64,000 bases of DNA, taken from assembly GCA_020543525.1 (NCBI GenBank), contig JAHYIO010000039.1, forward strand, positions 62,001 to 126,000, in the 5' to 3' direction. Below, piece after piece: positions 46,014 through 58,109 of the stretch. The first letter of the stretch is position 1; each line of letters begins with the position of its first letter. This DNA comes from Coriolopsis trogii (Eukaryota; Basidiomycota; Agaricomycetes; Polyporales; Polyporaceae). Both the position numbers and the translations under genes were made by a program. The notes below the pieces were generated by a model. It was not told where the DNA came from, searched no databases, and saw nothing but the letters and a program-made list of their open reading frames with translations.

Positions 46014-48708
46014 ATGACCGGCTTCTCCACCATTCCCCTCGCCGAGGAGGGTGGCGACCGCCAGGACTCTCATCTCGCCGGCGTAGCAAAGATACTGGGC
46101 CCAAGATGGGCGCAGCTACCCGCCATTACTATTGGGCTGCTTGGTGTCCAGGTGTTCTGGTCTGTGGAAATGTCCTATGGTACGTCAAGCCCATGTCTTG
46201 CTTCATGTCTCGTCCCAATTCATGTCCTACACAAGGCACTCCGTATCTTCTCTCCCTCGGCCTCTCCAAGGCTGCCGTCGCCATGGTATTTCTTGCAGGC
46301 CCCATCTCTGGACTCGTCGTCCAACCCCTCATCGGTACGTTCTCTCCCTTTCAGTTGCCTCACATACGTCGAACCCGCCCTTTCCGTAGGCATTCTCGCC
46401 GACAACTCAAAATCCCGTTTTGGTCGTCGGAGACCATACATGGTCATAGGCTGCATCATATGCGCTGCTGCAATGCTCCTCCTGGGTTTCACCCGACCTT
46501 TCGCAACTTGGTTTCTGCCAAGAGGATCCGTCGCAGTGAGTCCTCGACAGTACAGTCCCCCACTTGAATGCTCCAATCATGTTGACCTCAAAGGGCGTGG
46601 CAGAACGACATATTAACAATATGGCTCGCTATCATTGCTCTCTTCACCATCGACTTCTCGATCAATGCTGGTCCGTCTCCTCTCGTTCCGCCTGGGCATT
46701 CCTATCCGAACTCACTCCGCCATAGTGCAAGCCGTCGACCGCGCATTGATTGTTGATACTCTGCCATCAGCAGAACAAGCCGATGCTAATGCATGGGCAG
46801 CACGCATGCTCGGCTTTGGCAGCGTGGCCGGCTACTTCATGTGAGTCGCCTAATGTATCATCCCTCCTCTTCTCCTCATCGTCGACTCTAGAGGGAACAT
46901 AGATATGACCGCTGTGTTCCCGTTCTTTGGTGACACAGAGCTCGAGGTTCTGGCAGTCGTCGGCTCCTTCCTCCTGATCATGACACACGCCGTCACCGCG
47001 TTTTGTACGAAAGAGAAAGTGGTTGTGTCTGGCAGGTAATTCCCACTGCTTCGGCTCGTTCGACCTGGGGCTGACTACCTGTCGAGGCGCGCGAAGAAGA
47101 GCTTTGCCCGAGAAATCCGCGAGATCTGGGAGCACGCTTTCTCTCTTCCACCCGTCATCCGACAGATTGTGCGTTCTATCTCACCATGACTGTGTCATCA
47201 TCTCACACACTCTCCAGTGTATGATACAGTTCTTGTGAGCGTCCTGAAATGACGGATACCATGCAATCACACTGACGCACACGAAGCTCCTGGGTCGGGT
47301 GGTTCCCCGTCCTGTTCTATACCTCGGCTTTTATTGGCGACCTACACAAACAGGCCTCTCCCCTTCCATTTGACGACCCTGCGCTCGACGCCGAAGCGAC
47401 CCGTCTGGGCACGCGTGCTCTATTCTACTCATCCCTGCTCAGTTTTGCAGGAAATGTCCTCCTCCCATTCATTGTCGCCGAATCGGCGCGTTCACGACGA
47501 CTCCTCGAGCGCAAGCTCGCACAAGCGCACAAGAACGCATGGGTCAGGATATATGACCGAGTCAAGGTCCATCTCACCAGCCTATGGGCCCTCGGTCATC
47601 TGCTATTTGCGGTGTGCATGTTTGCCACTTTGTGAGCGCGTGGGTTTCCTTGTGTGTCGGGACGACAAGATTGACTGACAACATGCTGGCAGCTTCTATT
47701 CAACCGTGCTCGGTGCAACATTCTTCACCACACTCACGGGCTTCTCATGGTCTATCACACAATGGGCACCCTTCTCCCTTGTTCGTCCTTTCATTTGCTC
47801 CTCGGCCCTTCTTGTCTGATGAATAATATCACACAGCTAGCGGAAGCGATTTTGACTGACCACACTCCCGGAGAGGACGGAGGTGCGATCGTGCTGAGCG
47901 ACACCCGCACCCACCGCTCCGATCCTCTCGCCATCGACCACGAGCGACAATTCCTGGTCGGCAACGACGAAGATGAAGATGACGAGCCCCAAGCGCCCGC
48001 GAACCGGCTACACGACCGCGGACGCGAACGCGACACGCCACTCGAAGAAGACGTCCGCTCGTTCTCCTCGAACGCGTCCATGGACTCTTCGCCCTCCGTC
48101 TCGCTCGACAGCGCCGACGGCAGGCCCAAGCCGCACCGCCGTAGCCCTGGGTCAAGCCGCGACGGCACAGGGGACGACGACGACAACCGCCCGGGCTTGG
48201 GGCTCCTACAGAACCACGCAGCGCGCATGAGCCACGCCGACGTGCAGTCGCTCGCCTTCTCCGAGTCCACCACGCTCCGCGCCGACGAGGATGCCGACGA
48301 CGATGATGGGCACAGCCCGAAGTCGGGCGGGGGGCTCGCGGCCAAGGCGGGCATCATCATTGGCATCCACAACATCTTCGTCGTCATTCCGCAGTTCATC
48401 ATGACCGGCCTCGCCTCCCTCATCTTCGCCTTCCTCGACCCGACGAGGGGGAGCGCGGACCCGGGCCAAGGGTCGCTCCCGCCTGCCGTGAACGGGACGG
48501 AGGGAGAGCTGCCGACGAGAGGGGAGGCGCTCGTGACTGGGAGCGGGCCGAATTCGTATGCTATCATATACCGGTGCGTGTGGTTATTATCGTGGATAGA
48601 CTTCGGTGCTGATGGTCGGTCTGTCGATCCTATAGCCTCGGGGGTCTTTCAGCGACCGTCGCGTTCATCCTCACTCTGCGGCTTGCGAGAGAGCTAAGGC
48701 ATCACTAG
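46014..48708 (+). CDS. GPH/sucrose-type sugar transporter (MFS)
   Basis: Members of this group move sucrose, maltose or related alpha-glucosides with protons across the plasma membrane. About nine exons. Signature blocks: ITIGLLGVQVFWSVEMSYGT, then LGLSKAAVAMVFLAGPISGL and VVQPLIGILADNSKSRFGRR with RRPYMVIGC, the MFS loop motif. Later segments include QAVDRALIVDTLP and SLLSFAGNVLLPFIVAESAR. Between two late helices lies a roughly 165-residue cytoplasmic loop rich in Asp, Glu, Ser and Arg (for example FLVGNDEDEDDEPQAPANRL), followed by AGIIIGIHNIFVVIPQFIMT. The last exon ends LARELRHH. The long loop is a likely site of regulation. The gene converges on URC4. Confidence 0.88.
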
Positions 48709-48893
48709 CATGCAGATGTCTCTCCCGCTGTGTATATATGTATTGTTTCCTCGGGGCGAGAAGGGGGCCTGCCAGCATGGACGCTGCAGCCTTCGCCTCG
48801 CTCACCAGTGATCTTACAGTATTATTGTGTAGTAGATCTGTCCAGGGTTGCATTCATCGTGCTTTGCTCGCATCCTCTTGCCCTCGCAGGCCC

Positions 48894-50632
48894 TCAGAAG
48901 ACGGTCCCATCGCTCTCGATCTCGATGGGCGGACCGCCCGTCGCGGGCCTCTTCTGCTTCGCGATCTCCCGTCCGCCGACCCACGTCGCGCTCTCGAGCA
49001 CCTGGGCGAGCGAGAGCTGCTCCCGCGACAGCCCGAGCTGCTTGCGGATCTCGTCCGCGATCCGGTCCCTGCGCATGTGTATCAGCATCAGTGAGCATGA
49101 AGGGGAAAATGGCGCCAGCAGAGATAAAACGACGCACAGCTCGATGACGGTCATGGCCCTCCACTCGATGATGGCAGGGTGGGACGGGAGCAGCTTGGGT
49201 ATGCCCGACGTGGGGTCGGGGAAGAACGATGCGTCCAGCGCGCCCGGGCGCAGCGAGAGCACCCCGAGGTCGACCAACAGTCCACCTGCGAGCAACAAAC
49301 CAAGAGATCGTCAGCCCGCCCAAGCGGTCCACAACCCGTCTCTCTCCCCCCGTCCGGACGTACCGTTCCTGTACTCGGGGAGGCCGGTCATGAACTCGAC
49401 GCCCTCGAACGACCACCCGAGCACCTTCTCGATCGGCTCGAGGAGGGAGTACGTGAGCCAGCCGGTGAGCTTGTGGAACGGCACGAGCTCGTCGCCCTCG
49501 GTGTAGCTCCCGGCCGCGACGGCCGCGGTCTTGAGCGCGTTGCAGGGCCAGACGTCCCCGAGCGGTTTCCCGCCGAGCGTCGTGCGCGTCGCGGGCCAGA
49601 TCGGGTTGAGGCCGTCGATGAGCGCCGACCAGAGGGCGAAGATGTGCACGCGCGTCGTGCCTGCTTCGGCGACGGACTGCGCGTCGAGGAAGTCTGGTGG
49701 AGGGGTGAACGACGGGTCAGTTCGGATGGATGTGGCAGTGGAGTAACGTGTGGCTGGGGTGCTGACCTACGAGGTGGCCGGGGCGCGCTGCTGCGCCAAA
49801 GAAGGCCGGGCTGGCCTTGAGAGCGTCGCCGAGGTTCGCGAGGAGAGACGAGCGGCCCTCGAGGCCGACCATGGGGTTCGATGCCGATACCTGCATCGCG
49901 GCCGCGACCTTGTCTGCGGTGATTCTCGAGAGCCCCTCAGCTGTACCGCCGTAGCGTACGCGAGTCAGTAAGCAGCGCGTCCGCGTAGACTCGATCGGGG
50001 CTACCCACCGTCGACCTGATACGGGTTCGCGCTGTCGCTCGAGAAAAAGCCTTGCTCGAACATCGCGACGCTCGCCACGCCGAGACCCTCGGATCTCGCG
50101 AAGCTCTGGCCAGAGGCCTCCTCCGTGAACGACCACGCGTTTCCCGCGCCGGCGTCGAGGAGGACGGACACGAGGAAGAGATCGATGAGACGTCTGCAGG
50201 TCTCCTTCACGTCCGGAGGGTTCGGGGAAGCTTTCCACTTTGCGACGAGAGGCTCCACTCTGGGTCGGCCAGCGTCGAGGTGCCTCCACCTGCCGTGCGG
50301 AGGGATCTGGAGATAGAATGGGCATGAGCATGAGCAATGCATACATTGACCGTCCAGACTCGCCGCGGCAAAGTTGGTACCATAGTTGCGCTGCAAACGA
50401 TGATTCACGTCTGTAAGCGTCGGTGTCGCCGCGTTAGAGTGCGGAGACGTGCCTTCATGATCTCGACACAGAAAGCGGCGACATCGGCCTCCTTGTCAGG
50501 GTGGTAGTCAAAGTACTCGAGCTTGCCCTCCTGCGCGAGCGCGTGCACGCGAGAGCAGCGCTCGCGAATGGCTGGGAGGGTGCGCAGGTATGCGGCTGTC
50601 TGGTCTGGAGAGGTGGCTGCGAGAGGATTCAT
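48894..50632 (-). CDS. URC4: Uracil catabolism protein 4 (DUF1688)
   Basis: Urc4 is needed for the fungal URC route of uracil breakdown; its exact reaction is not settled. About seven exons. Conserved blocks: LRTLPAIRERCSRVHALAQE, then IPPHGRWRHLDAGRPRVEPL, RRLIDLFLVSVLLDAGAGNA, WSFTEEASGQSFARSEGLGV, GLEGRSSLLANLGDALKASP, PLGDVWPCNALKTAAVAAGS, LVPFHKLTGWLTYSLLEPIE, FTGLPEYRNGGLLVDLGVL and, near the end, PAIIEWRAMTVIEL. These match the family from start to end. Starts at 50632 (MNPLAATSPDQ). No targeting signal. Other URC genes are not in this window. Confidence 0.9.
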
Positions 50633-51681
50633 GTCGATAGCGGATGGTGGAGAGGACGGAGGAGGATGGAGATGGCGCGGTGGCTGAAACTGAACGCCGG
50701 TAAAGCTATCGGAGTGCTATCGGACGAGCCGGTCCGAGGGATCCCCTCAGCCACAATCAATGCCTTTGGACAAGTCCCTGGACGTCTTATACATCGATAT
50801 CCTGTATGTGGGGGTCTCGAGAAGACGGCAACATTCACTCGGGCACTCCAGAAGCTGGGTTGCCGCAGTTATAGGTATGCAGATACCTCACGCTTTCTGT
50901 TCATTCTGATGACGGATCATGTTTCCTACCACTCAGGGAGGCTGTCGTTAAGTAGTCTTCCTCCCACCCTATAATGGCTGACTCGCCCCGAGTAGCAGAC
51001 CACTCGTTCGCGCTTTTCCACTGCCCGCCTGTAACATGCAGCCAACATCTTTCACTTCATCGCTGCATAGACCAACCTGGGAACGCTCGAGCTCACGCGC
51101 GCATGGACTGTCCACGTTTCTTCAGCACGCTCACCGCTCGCCTCGCGTGCAACATCCTGTCCAAACCTCTCTTTGTGTACCTCTCCGTCTCCGTCCCCGT
51201 CAAGACAGAACGCTCGACAGAACGCCCAGGACCCGAGGAATGGGACAGCCTCCGACAAGACATCCAACGAACCCCGTGCACTCGGAGGGCAGATTGAGCT
51301 TTCACCGAGCTCGCATGGGCCAGACTCCATAGTGACCCCTCCATCATGAAGGTTCAGAGGGGGTCCATTGCGGCTATCGCCACTGGTACGCTTCATTGAG
51401 ACGGAAGATCACGCTTCATTGAGACGGAAGATCGTGCTGCATCCAGAGAACGGGCGAACGGATAGGCGGAAGATGGGGCCCGGTAGCAATGCATGACGAC
51501 CATGCCCTCACAGCGCGTCCGAGTACTTCGGGATGAACGCGAAGCAGACGAGCAACGAGCCCGTCCATAGTCCGAGTCAGAGCGGCGACAGGCATTATGT
51601 GCATTAGCGACAATAGGTAGGCTAAGAAGTATATGCGTATATGCACGGGATGGCCGTCTCGTCACGGTCCGTATGCAAGTG
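50633..51681. other. Intergenic region
   Basis: About 1 kb between URC4 and YAH1, both on the minus strand. A signal-peptide-like frame at 51416-51646 (minus) has no further support. A 23-nt tandem repeat lies inside. Confidence 0.45.
51389..51434 (+). repeat. Two tandem copies of a 23-nt unit
   Basis: The unit begins CGCTTCATTGAGACGGAAGA and occurs twice back to back with a change only in the last base. A recent local duplication. Confidence 0.8.
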
Positions 51682-52623
51682 CTAGTGATGGGTCGGCTTC
51701 TTGCCTGCGGCAGAGAGTAGAAAACATAAGTAATAGTGCGCGAGTGGATGGAGACGGGAACGGCGCACCGTCTACGAACATGTTCCGTGTCGCGGAGGGG
51801 AGCGTCGCCGTGATGCCGTCCAGGTCTCTGGTCAGCCGGACTTGACAGCCCAGGCGGGAGGTATCCGTAAGGCCAAACGCCATGTCGAGCATGTCGTTTT
51901 CGTCGTCCTAGGTGCGAGGGTAGAGAGGAGAGAGACTCGGCTCAAAATAGGGACGAGACAAATGGCTGGTACGGATGGACACGACGAACCTCGGGCTCCG
52001 GTAGCTTGTCATACGACTCTGGGTCAAGAATGACATGGCATGTCGAGCATGCGACGGACCCTTCGCATGCACCTGCGAGGCGCAAGGGTCGATCGCGGGC
52101 TTGTGCGGGCGAGGTGGAGGGCGGGAACGTACCTTCGAGGTCGATGTCGTACTCGTGTGCTATGGCGAGGATGTCGTCGCCCTCGTTCGCCTCTACGGTC
52201 TTGATGAGGGACCCCTTTGAGTCCTTGAAGTGTATTTTGATGCTACCGTGACGGTCGGCGGTGTGTTGGGGACAGGATAGACGAAGAGGGAGAGACGCAC
52301 CCTGTCCCGGGCTCTGGTCGTTCGATGCCTCCGTGGCGTGCGCCTGCATATTGTCAGGATATGAATGCGTAGACCTTTGGTGGAAACTCACTGGGTGTGC
52401 TGTGGAAGTTACGGCTTGCAGGTAGGCGTGCAGATGCGAAACAGGGCAATGTAGGGTGTGTTCGTGGCACGTGCGTTTTGGCGTATGAGGTCATGGAAGT
52501 CATGAAGCGTGGATGTGAAGAAGATGAACATGTCGCGGTGACCCAGGATTCCGCGAGGCGAGCCCGAGGAGACGAGAGTCGGATAGGGCGCGAACGAGCA
52601 AGGGCGTGCGCAAGATGAGACAT
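51682..52623 (-). CDS. YAH1: Mitochondrial 2Fe-2S ferredoxin (adrenodoxin type), 209 aa
   Basis: Yah1 supplies electrons for Fe-S cluster assembly and haem A and coenzyme Q synthesis in the mitochondrial matrix. Exons 52392-52623, 52301-52343, 52133-52242, 51990-52072, 51769-51907 and 51682-51704. The N-terminus is basic and Ser-rich (a targeting peptide ending near [14 protein letters not shown]). [19 protein letters not shown] leads into the ferredoxin fold. The four cluster cysteines are in [15 protein letters not shown] and [23 protein letters not shown] and [12 protein letters not shown] are typical. The last exon adds KKPTHH. Confidence 0.95.
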
Positions 52624-54347
52624 GACTCGGAGAGTGCTTTCGAGTGGAGGTAGAGCGTAAGACAAGTTTTGGGCCCAAACTTTGCTGACTACGAGAGATG
52701 GTTGAGGACGGCGAGTGCCGGAGGACGTTGCAGACAAACGTCAGTGAGCCCGAAGTCGATGTGGGTGACGAAACGGTAACGTTTGAACGGCTTGCCGGGA
52801 CGAGGCGTCAGCGGACGGAAAAGTGAAAGACGCCCAATCTTATCTTATCTTCCTTGTCTGACGCGCAGGCGGAGACAGACTGACAGAGCTTGTCTAGTTA
52901 CCACTAACTGCTCGCTCTCTGCACCGACGGCTGCTCGCGTGGTTTGTGCAATTCATGGTACATAGTGCAAGAGCTGCATGTGAGTGCCAGCATACTATGG
53001 AGATTCGAGTGATATGCGCTCATCGAGTGAAGTTGCAGGTGTCCTGAACCACGTCCAGCCTGCCACTTGGCTGATCCGAACCTGCACGGCACGACCCGTC
53101 CGCTGCAAACGGGTGGGAGACCGCTTCAGGAACGTCTGACGCGAACATGAGAGAAAGCCACCTCCTGGTCACCTCCGTCGGGGCAGACATCTTCCCGCGT
53201 CGGTCGGACTCGAGCATCCGCGGTGCCCAGTAACGCCCTCTCAAGGTTTGTTCGCAGCGATGCCGCCAGTGCCGCGTCGATGCCGCAAGGGCGTACAGTA
53301 ACAGAACATGTCGCGCCTCTTCCAGCGACGTGCCGCAACACGTAGCGCCCATTTGCCTCTTCACTGCACCTCAACCACCCCGCTCGACTGTCGCTGCAGC
53401 ATCCGCCACCCGCTCTATATTGCTTCATGTCGCCTCACGCCACGGCATGTTCTCAGTGCCCACACGGCTCGGGGTGAGACTCCCCGGTAACTCAAGTCCA
53501 CACTCGTCGCTCATTGGCATTGGAAATTTACGAGGTTGCAGTCAAATGAATGCCTCCCGCAGGGATCCGCTGCTCGATCCGTCTCCGTGTTGGAATCACC
53601 CCATACCTCCCTCGGGTCCCTTGCGATGCTTATGGAGCCTTCGCCTCCTAGAGAAGAAGTCGGATATCTGTTCCCGTAAAGTGGGGGACGGATTTATTGA
53701 TGCACTGCCGTGGACGATGCGGGTGACGAAACCGATGCTTATGCAGAGCTTGTCAGACAGAGAATATTGTCGCAGATGGACTTAAGGCGACATGCTGGCG
53801 GCGAAGTCGATGAAATGAAGGCCGACGGTTTCCATTCCTCGCCGCTTATTTATTGACTGCCGTGCTGCTCGCTGCTTGGTCCACCACCATGCATCCTCCC
53901 GTCTCCCTCCGTTCTCTCACCGCAGGGAAGAGCTCCCCGGAGATGAGATGAGCCATCAGCAGACACAACCTGCCTGCACCGATGGGGCATGCAGCCCTCA
54001 CCGCCGTCCATCATTTCCTCGTCGGACTGCGATTGTCTGTTTCCGATTCGCGCAACCTCCGCTGTTCGTTCCCAGGCCATCGACAGCGAATCTCGCTCCC
54101 CACCAGGGTTGGTTGCAAGCCGACTGCCGCTTATATTCCTCTCCTCAATCTACGTCCTCCTTCCAGCATTCGCTGCATACCGATCCGACCGGCCGTTGTC
54201 TTCACCTCCCCGCCCTCGTCACTCTCGACTTATATACCCTCCCCCGCCCTCCCGCCCCGCCCGCCTCTTTCTTTCCTCCCACCATTCTTATACTAACTTC
54301 AGTCTCTCTTTCTCTTCCTTGTCTCTCTCGCTTTCCCCTGCCATACC
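52624..54347. promoter_or_regulatory. Long intergenic region, divergent promoters
   Basis: 1.7 kb between YAH1 and the MCT-like transporter, transcribed apart. No gene is supported; frames at 53330-53785 (plus) and 53020-53364 (minus) show no motif. A TCTTATCTTATCT run lies near 52841-52853. The last 150 bp before 54348 are strongly pyrimidine-rich (CTCTCTTTCTCTTCCTTGTC), a usual fungal leader element. Confidence 0.5.
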
Positions 54348-57150
54348 ATGTCGTTCCTCCACTCCGCCACAACCTCTTGCCACACTCACACAACCCACTC
54401 TAACAACAGCCGCAATGACCTCGTCCCCGCCGAGAAGTCCGTCCCGGACCTTCCCACAGCGAACCTCACCCCTCCCGACGGTGGTCTCCCCGCGTGGCTC
54501 ACAGTGATCGGAGCGTGCGTTCTCGTCTTGTCTGTCCTCTCCCATATCCTGACCTCCTTTATCCAGATGGATGGTCCAGTTTTGTACGTTCGGGTAAGTA
54601 CCCCTGCATTTTCTCCCCTGCAGCTCTCACAGCTCCCGCAGCTACCTCAACGCCTTCGGTGTCTACCAAGGTGCGCCACCCGTCTTCTCTCACGTCTCTC
54701 CAAAGTCTGTTACAAACGCTTGGCCCCGTCCGTCATCTGCCATTTAGACTTCTATACTCGCCGCTTCCTCTCCCACACAAGCCCTTCCAACATCAGGTCT
54801 GGACCTTTTCGGTTCACACAGCGCCCATGCTGCCTGTCTGATGCTCTCTCAACAGTTGGATCGGAAGCACGCAGCTTTTCCTCATGTATGCCCCTGCCGT
54901 TGTCGTAGGGCATGCATTCGATGCCGGCTACTTGTCAGTCTCTGTTTTTGTTTCGCCGCCCACGGACATCATCCATCTACGCGGAACTCACCGGTATCCA
55001 GTCATCATGTTCAGGTCGCCGGCTCCATTCTGCACGTCTTCTCAATATTTATGCTTTCTCTGGCGCGGCAAGACCGCTATTATCAAGTACGTACGCAACT
55101 CTGTCGTTAGTCTGCGTCACACCCATTAGCGGGCTCCCTTTCACGGAGCAGGTTTTCCTCGCCCAAGGCCTAGGTGACGGGCTCGCCGTTGGACTTCTCT
55201 TCCTCCCGTCACTTAGCATCGTCGCCCACCATTTTCGTAAAAAGCGGGCGCTGGCCACCGGCATTGTCGTCTCGGGAGCCTCGTGCGGAGGAATCGTGTT
55301 TCCTATCATGCTCAACCGCCTGTTTGAAAGCCCAAGCATAGGCTTCGCGAACGGCGTCAGGATAAGCGGGGCGGTCATCGCTGTCCTCCTCGTGCTGGCA
55401 AACTGCATTATGCGAACGCGGTTGCCTCCAAAGCGACGCGGCTTCATGAGCGTCTTCAACCACGACGTCATGAAGAGAATATTGAGCGATGGCGCATACA
55501 CATGGTCGGTCGCTGGGTGAGCACTCGAGCCTTTACCTCTCATAGTTTGCGGGTTGTCATGCTGTGCCACCTAGTGCATTTTGCACGAACCTCGGGCTCT
55601 TTGTACCTTGTGAGCATGCTCAACAGTACACCTGTGATCTTTGAAGTGACTAGGGCCAGTCTTCTATCTCCAGTTATTTTCGGCGGATCATAATGTCAGC
55701 GCGACTGTGACGACATACATCGTACGTCTATACTTTGCCCATGAAGAGCCTACTCTGACGTTCGCTCCTAGCTCGCCATTCTGAATGCCGGCAGCACGCT
55801 TGGACGGACGCTCCCCGTCGCGCTCGCGGACAAACTAGGGGTGTACAACATGCTCCTCCCGACGCTGCTCACCTCCGCCGCCCTCGTCTTCTCGCTCTTC
55901 GGCGCGACGAACACCCCAGGCGTCATCGCCGTGGCGGTGCTCTTCGGATTCTCGTCCGGGGCGTGTACGTCTTTCGTTTTGACCGTGTCTATCCCATGTA
56001 CAGATCTGACCTGTGCTCTGCCTTTCCTCTTGTCCCTGCCGTTGGCCAACCACGATGGTCTTCCACCTTCTCCTCACCCTCTCACCCTCCCCACGATCGT
56101 GTGCGGCGATCGTGATCCCCCGGATGCCTAACTGGTCTCCCACTGGCACTCCCGTTGCGATTCGCCACCGCCGTCTGCCTGTCACACCCGCATCCTCGGC
56201 CTCGATCTGGCGACACATCGGTCCTTCTTGGAATGCTACGATCATTGCCCTGGGTCGTGGTGGATGCCTCACATCTGCCGCAATTCTCGCCTGATGCTAT
56301 GCATGGCCCACTAATCCAGACATCTCCCTCATACCGCCCTTGCTCGGGATGCTCTGCTCGGACCTCAGCGAGCTCGGGTACGTCTCCCCAGCCCTCCATT
56401 CGCGCCATGTATGCACCTCTGACCGCGAACCTCACTCCACGTTCCCTCGGCGATGTCGGCGATGGACACTCCTGCGCCGGGACGGTTCTTCTGCTTGTGC
56501 CTGTGCCGGGCGACGGTGGTCCTGACTCTTCTCATCTTCGAAACCCCGCTTGGTACGGATGGTTGTTGTGAATGCCGACACACAGCCTGCGGATGGGCCT
56601 CGCGTTCTCGCTCGTCGGTACCTCAATGCTCGTGGGTACGCCCATCTTTGGTGCGCTCCTCGCCTCGGACGCAGGCTCGGCCGCGCTCGTCTGGTGGCGT
56701 GCTCTCGTGTTTGCAGGGGTGAGTGTCTCGCTCCTCCCCCACTTCTTCACGCCCACGAGCCATCGCCGTGCTACGCCATGGCCCGCCCTTCATTTGCTCC
56801 CCCTTTGGCTTCCACCCAACCCTCACTCGCATTCTCTTCGCCTCGCCCCGTCCACCACCCACGTCCCACCCATCGGCTCGCCTCGTCCACGCGCCCGACT
56901 TCTCGCCGTCCTCTCCTGCCTTCTGCCCTTCTCCTTCTCTCCTTCCGTCTCCTTCTCCCTCTTTCCTTCTTCTCGCTCACGCTGATCCTCTTCCCGTCCT
57001 CGTCCGCACTCACGCCCTCCCGTCTTCCCGGTCTAAACACGACAGGTCTGCATCGTGGCCGGGTTCTCGTGCATGGCCGTCTCGAGGACGCTCTTCGCCC
57101 GACGCACAGGCAGCAGCAACAGCGGCCTCCATCGGGCCACCATAGCCTGA
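54348..57150 (+). CDS. Monocarboxylate-transporter-like MFS permease
   Basis: MCT-type permeases carry monocarboxylates, riboflavin or similar solutes. The opening signature PPDGGLPAWLTVIGAWMVQF (after splicing at 54514 or nearby) is the MCT [D/E]G[G/S] motif before the first helix. Spliced blocks continue with CTFGYLNAFGVYQ, SWIGSTQLFLMYAPAVVVGH, VAGSILHVFSIFMLSLA, VFLAQGLGDGLAVGLLFLPS, TGIVVSGASCGGIVFPIMLN, ILNAGSTLGRTLPVALADKL and VGTSMLVGTPIFGALLA. The last exon (57046-57150) gives VCIVAGFSCMAVSRTLFARR. Three late introns are long: 55965-56319, 56378-56585 and 56719-57045. No function-specific motif for the substrate. Confidence 0.85.
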
Positions 57151-57170
57151 GCCTGGCCTCTGGGCCCGTA

Positions 57171-57205
57171 GTGCGTGGTGCGTGGTGCGTGGTGCGTGGT
57201 GCATG
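57171..57205 (+). repeat. Heptamer tandem repeat (GTGCGTG)
   Basis: Five consecutive 7-nt units, the fifth with one base change, followed by a degenerate sixth. Lies 20 bp past the MCT-like stop codon, in the 3' UTR or flank. Confidence 0.8.
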
Positions 57206-57289
57206 GCGCATGCGCCGTGAAACCGCGAGGGCATAGGAGTGCGGCACAGTATGCCATTGGTTGTCCTCCGCCCCCTAGTTGTTCGATTT

Positions 57290-57730
57290 ACGACGGTTCG
57301 ATCCGGGCGCGTCTACCGAACCCTCGCATGGAGGACATGGAGAACGTGAAGTACTGGCCTGCGTCGCGCGTCCCAGACGACTCGAGAGCGGTGAGGGGCA
57401 GCCGGGGTGCATCGTTCAGGCCTTCCCTTCCTACCCTCCTATCGAATTTCGACTCTCGATCTTCGAAGTCTGATCTGGAGCTTAAGCCCGTATCGTACGT
57501 GTGTATGTACCATATCTTTACTACACCAATTCTGCCATGAATGTGGGTGGGAGCATGGAACACTGTCCGGAGCGTCCGTCCGTCTATGGCTAGTAATACA
57601 GTCAGAGTAATCCGAGCGAAAGCAAGGTGCGTACAGAGCGTCGCCCCACCGCGTCCATCGTCCGCCCAAACTCTAGCCGGTCTATATACGAATATATAGT
57701 ATGTAGCTTCACTGCGGGCCTGCATGCGGG
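57290..57730 (+). repeat. Dispersed repeat, copy 1
   Basis: Aligns with 59560-60000 in the same orientation. The best block (about 57538-57603) is nearly identical to about 59784-59850: it reads CATGAATGTG, GTGGGAGCAT, AACACTGTCCGG, GTCTATGGCTAGTAATACAG in both. Flanking parts are more diverged but still alignable. A perfect inverted repeat, CTATATA-CGAA-TATATAG, lies at 57682-57699. Confidence 0.65.
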
Positions 57731-58009
57731 GGCGTACTACGTACTACGTAGGGGGGTCGCGTGATAGAGGGAGAACGAGGGAGAGATCGTGAGCGCTAAC
57801 GCTGAGTAGTATAGTCTCAAGCGCTTATTACTTCCCACGCTTGCATGCTCTAGCGCTTTCAGCCAAGTTTGCGCTCTCTCGATCCCTGTCTAGTGACACG
57901 CACATACATAACCTCGGCGGTACTTGCGGTGGGGGCAGGGTACTGTATCCCTCTAGCAGCGGTAACATGCTCCTTTACGGTGGATTACTGACGCCCGCCC
58001 GGAAGCCCT

Positions 58010-58109
58010 GGTGCTTGACTTGTAGCCCCGGTGCTTGACTTGTAGCCCCGGTGCTTGACTTGTAGCCCCGGTGCTTGACTTGTAGCACCGGTGCTTGTGT
58101 TGAAGCACT
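58010..58109 (+). repeat. 20-nt minisatellite, five units
   Basis: Unit GGTGCTTGACTTGTAGCCCC. The first three units are identical, the fourth has one change, and the fifth is more diverged (GGTGCTTGTGTTGAAGCACT). Half-units continue for a short way after it. Confidence 0.85.

Noticed and set aside
57282..57310. GGTTCGATCC, like the B box of a tRNA gene
   Set aside because: No matching A box, acceptor stem or cloverleaf can be drawn around it.
58010..58109. CRISPR-like array
   Set aside because: Units are directly adjacent with no spacers, and the genome is eukaryotic; this is a minisatellite.
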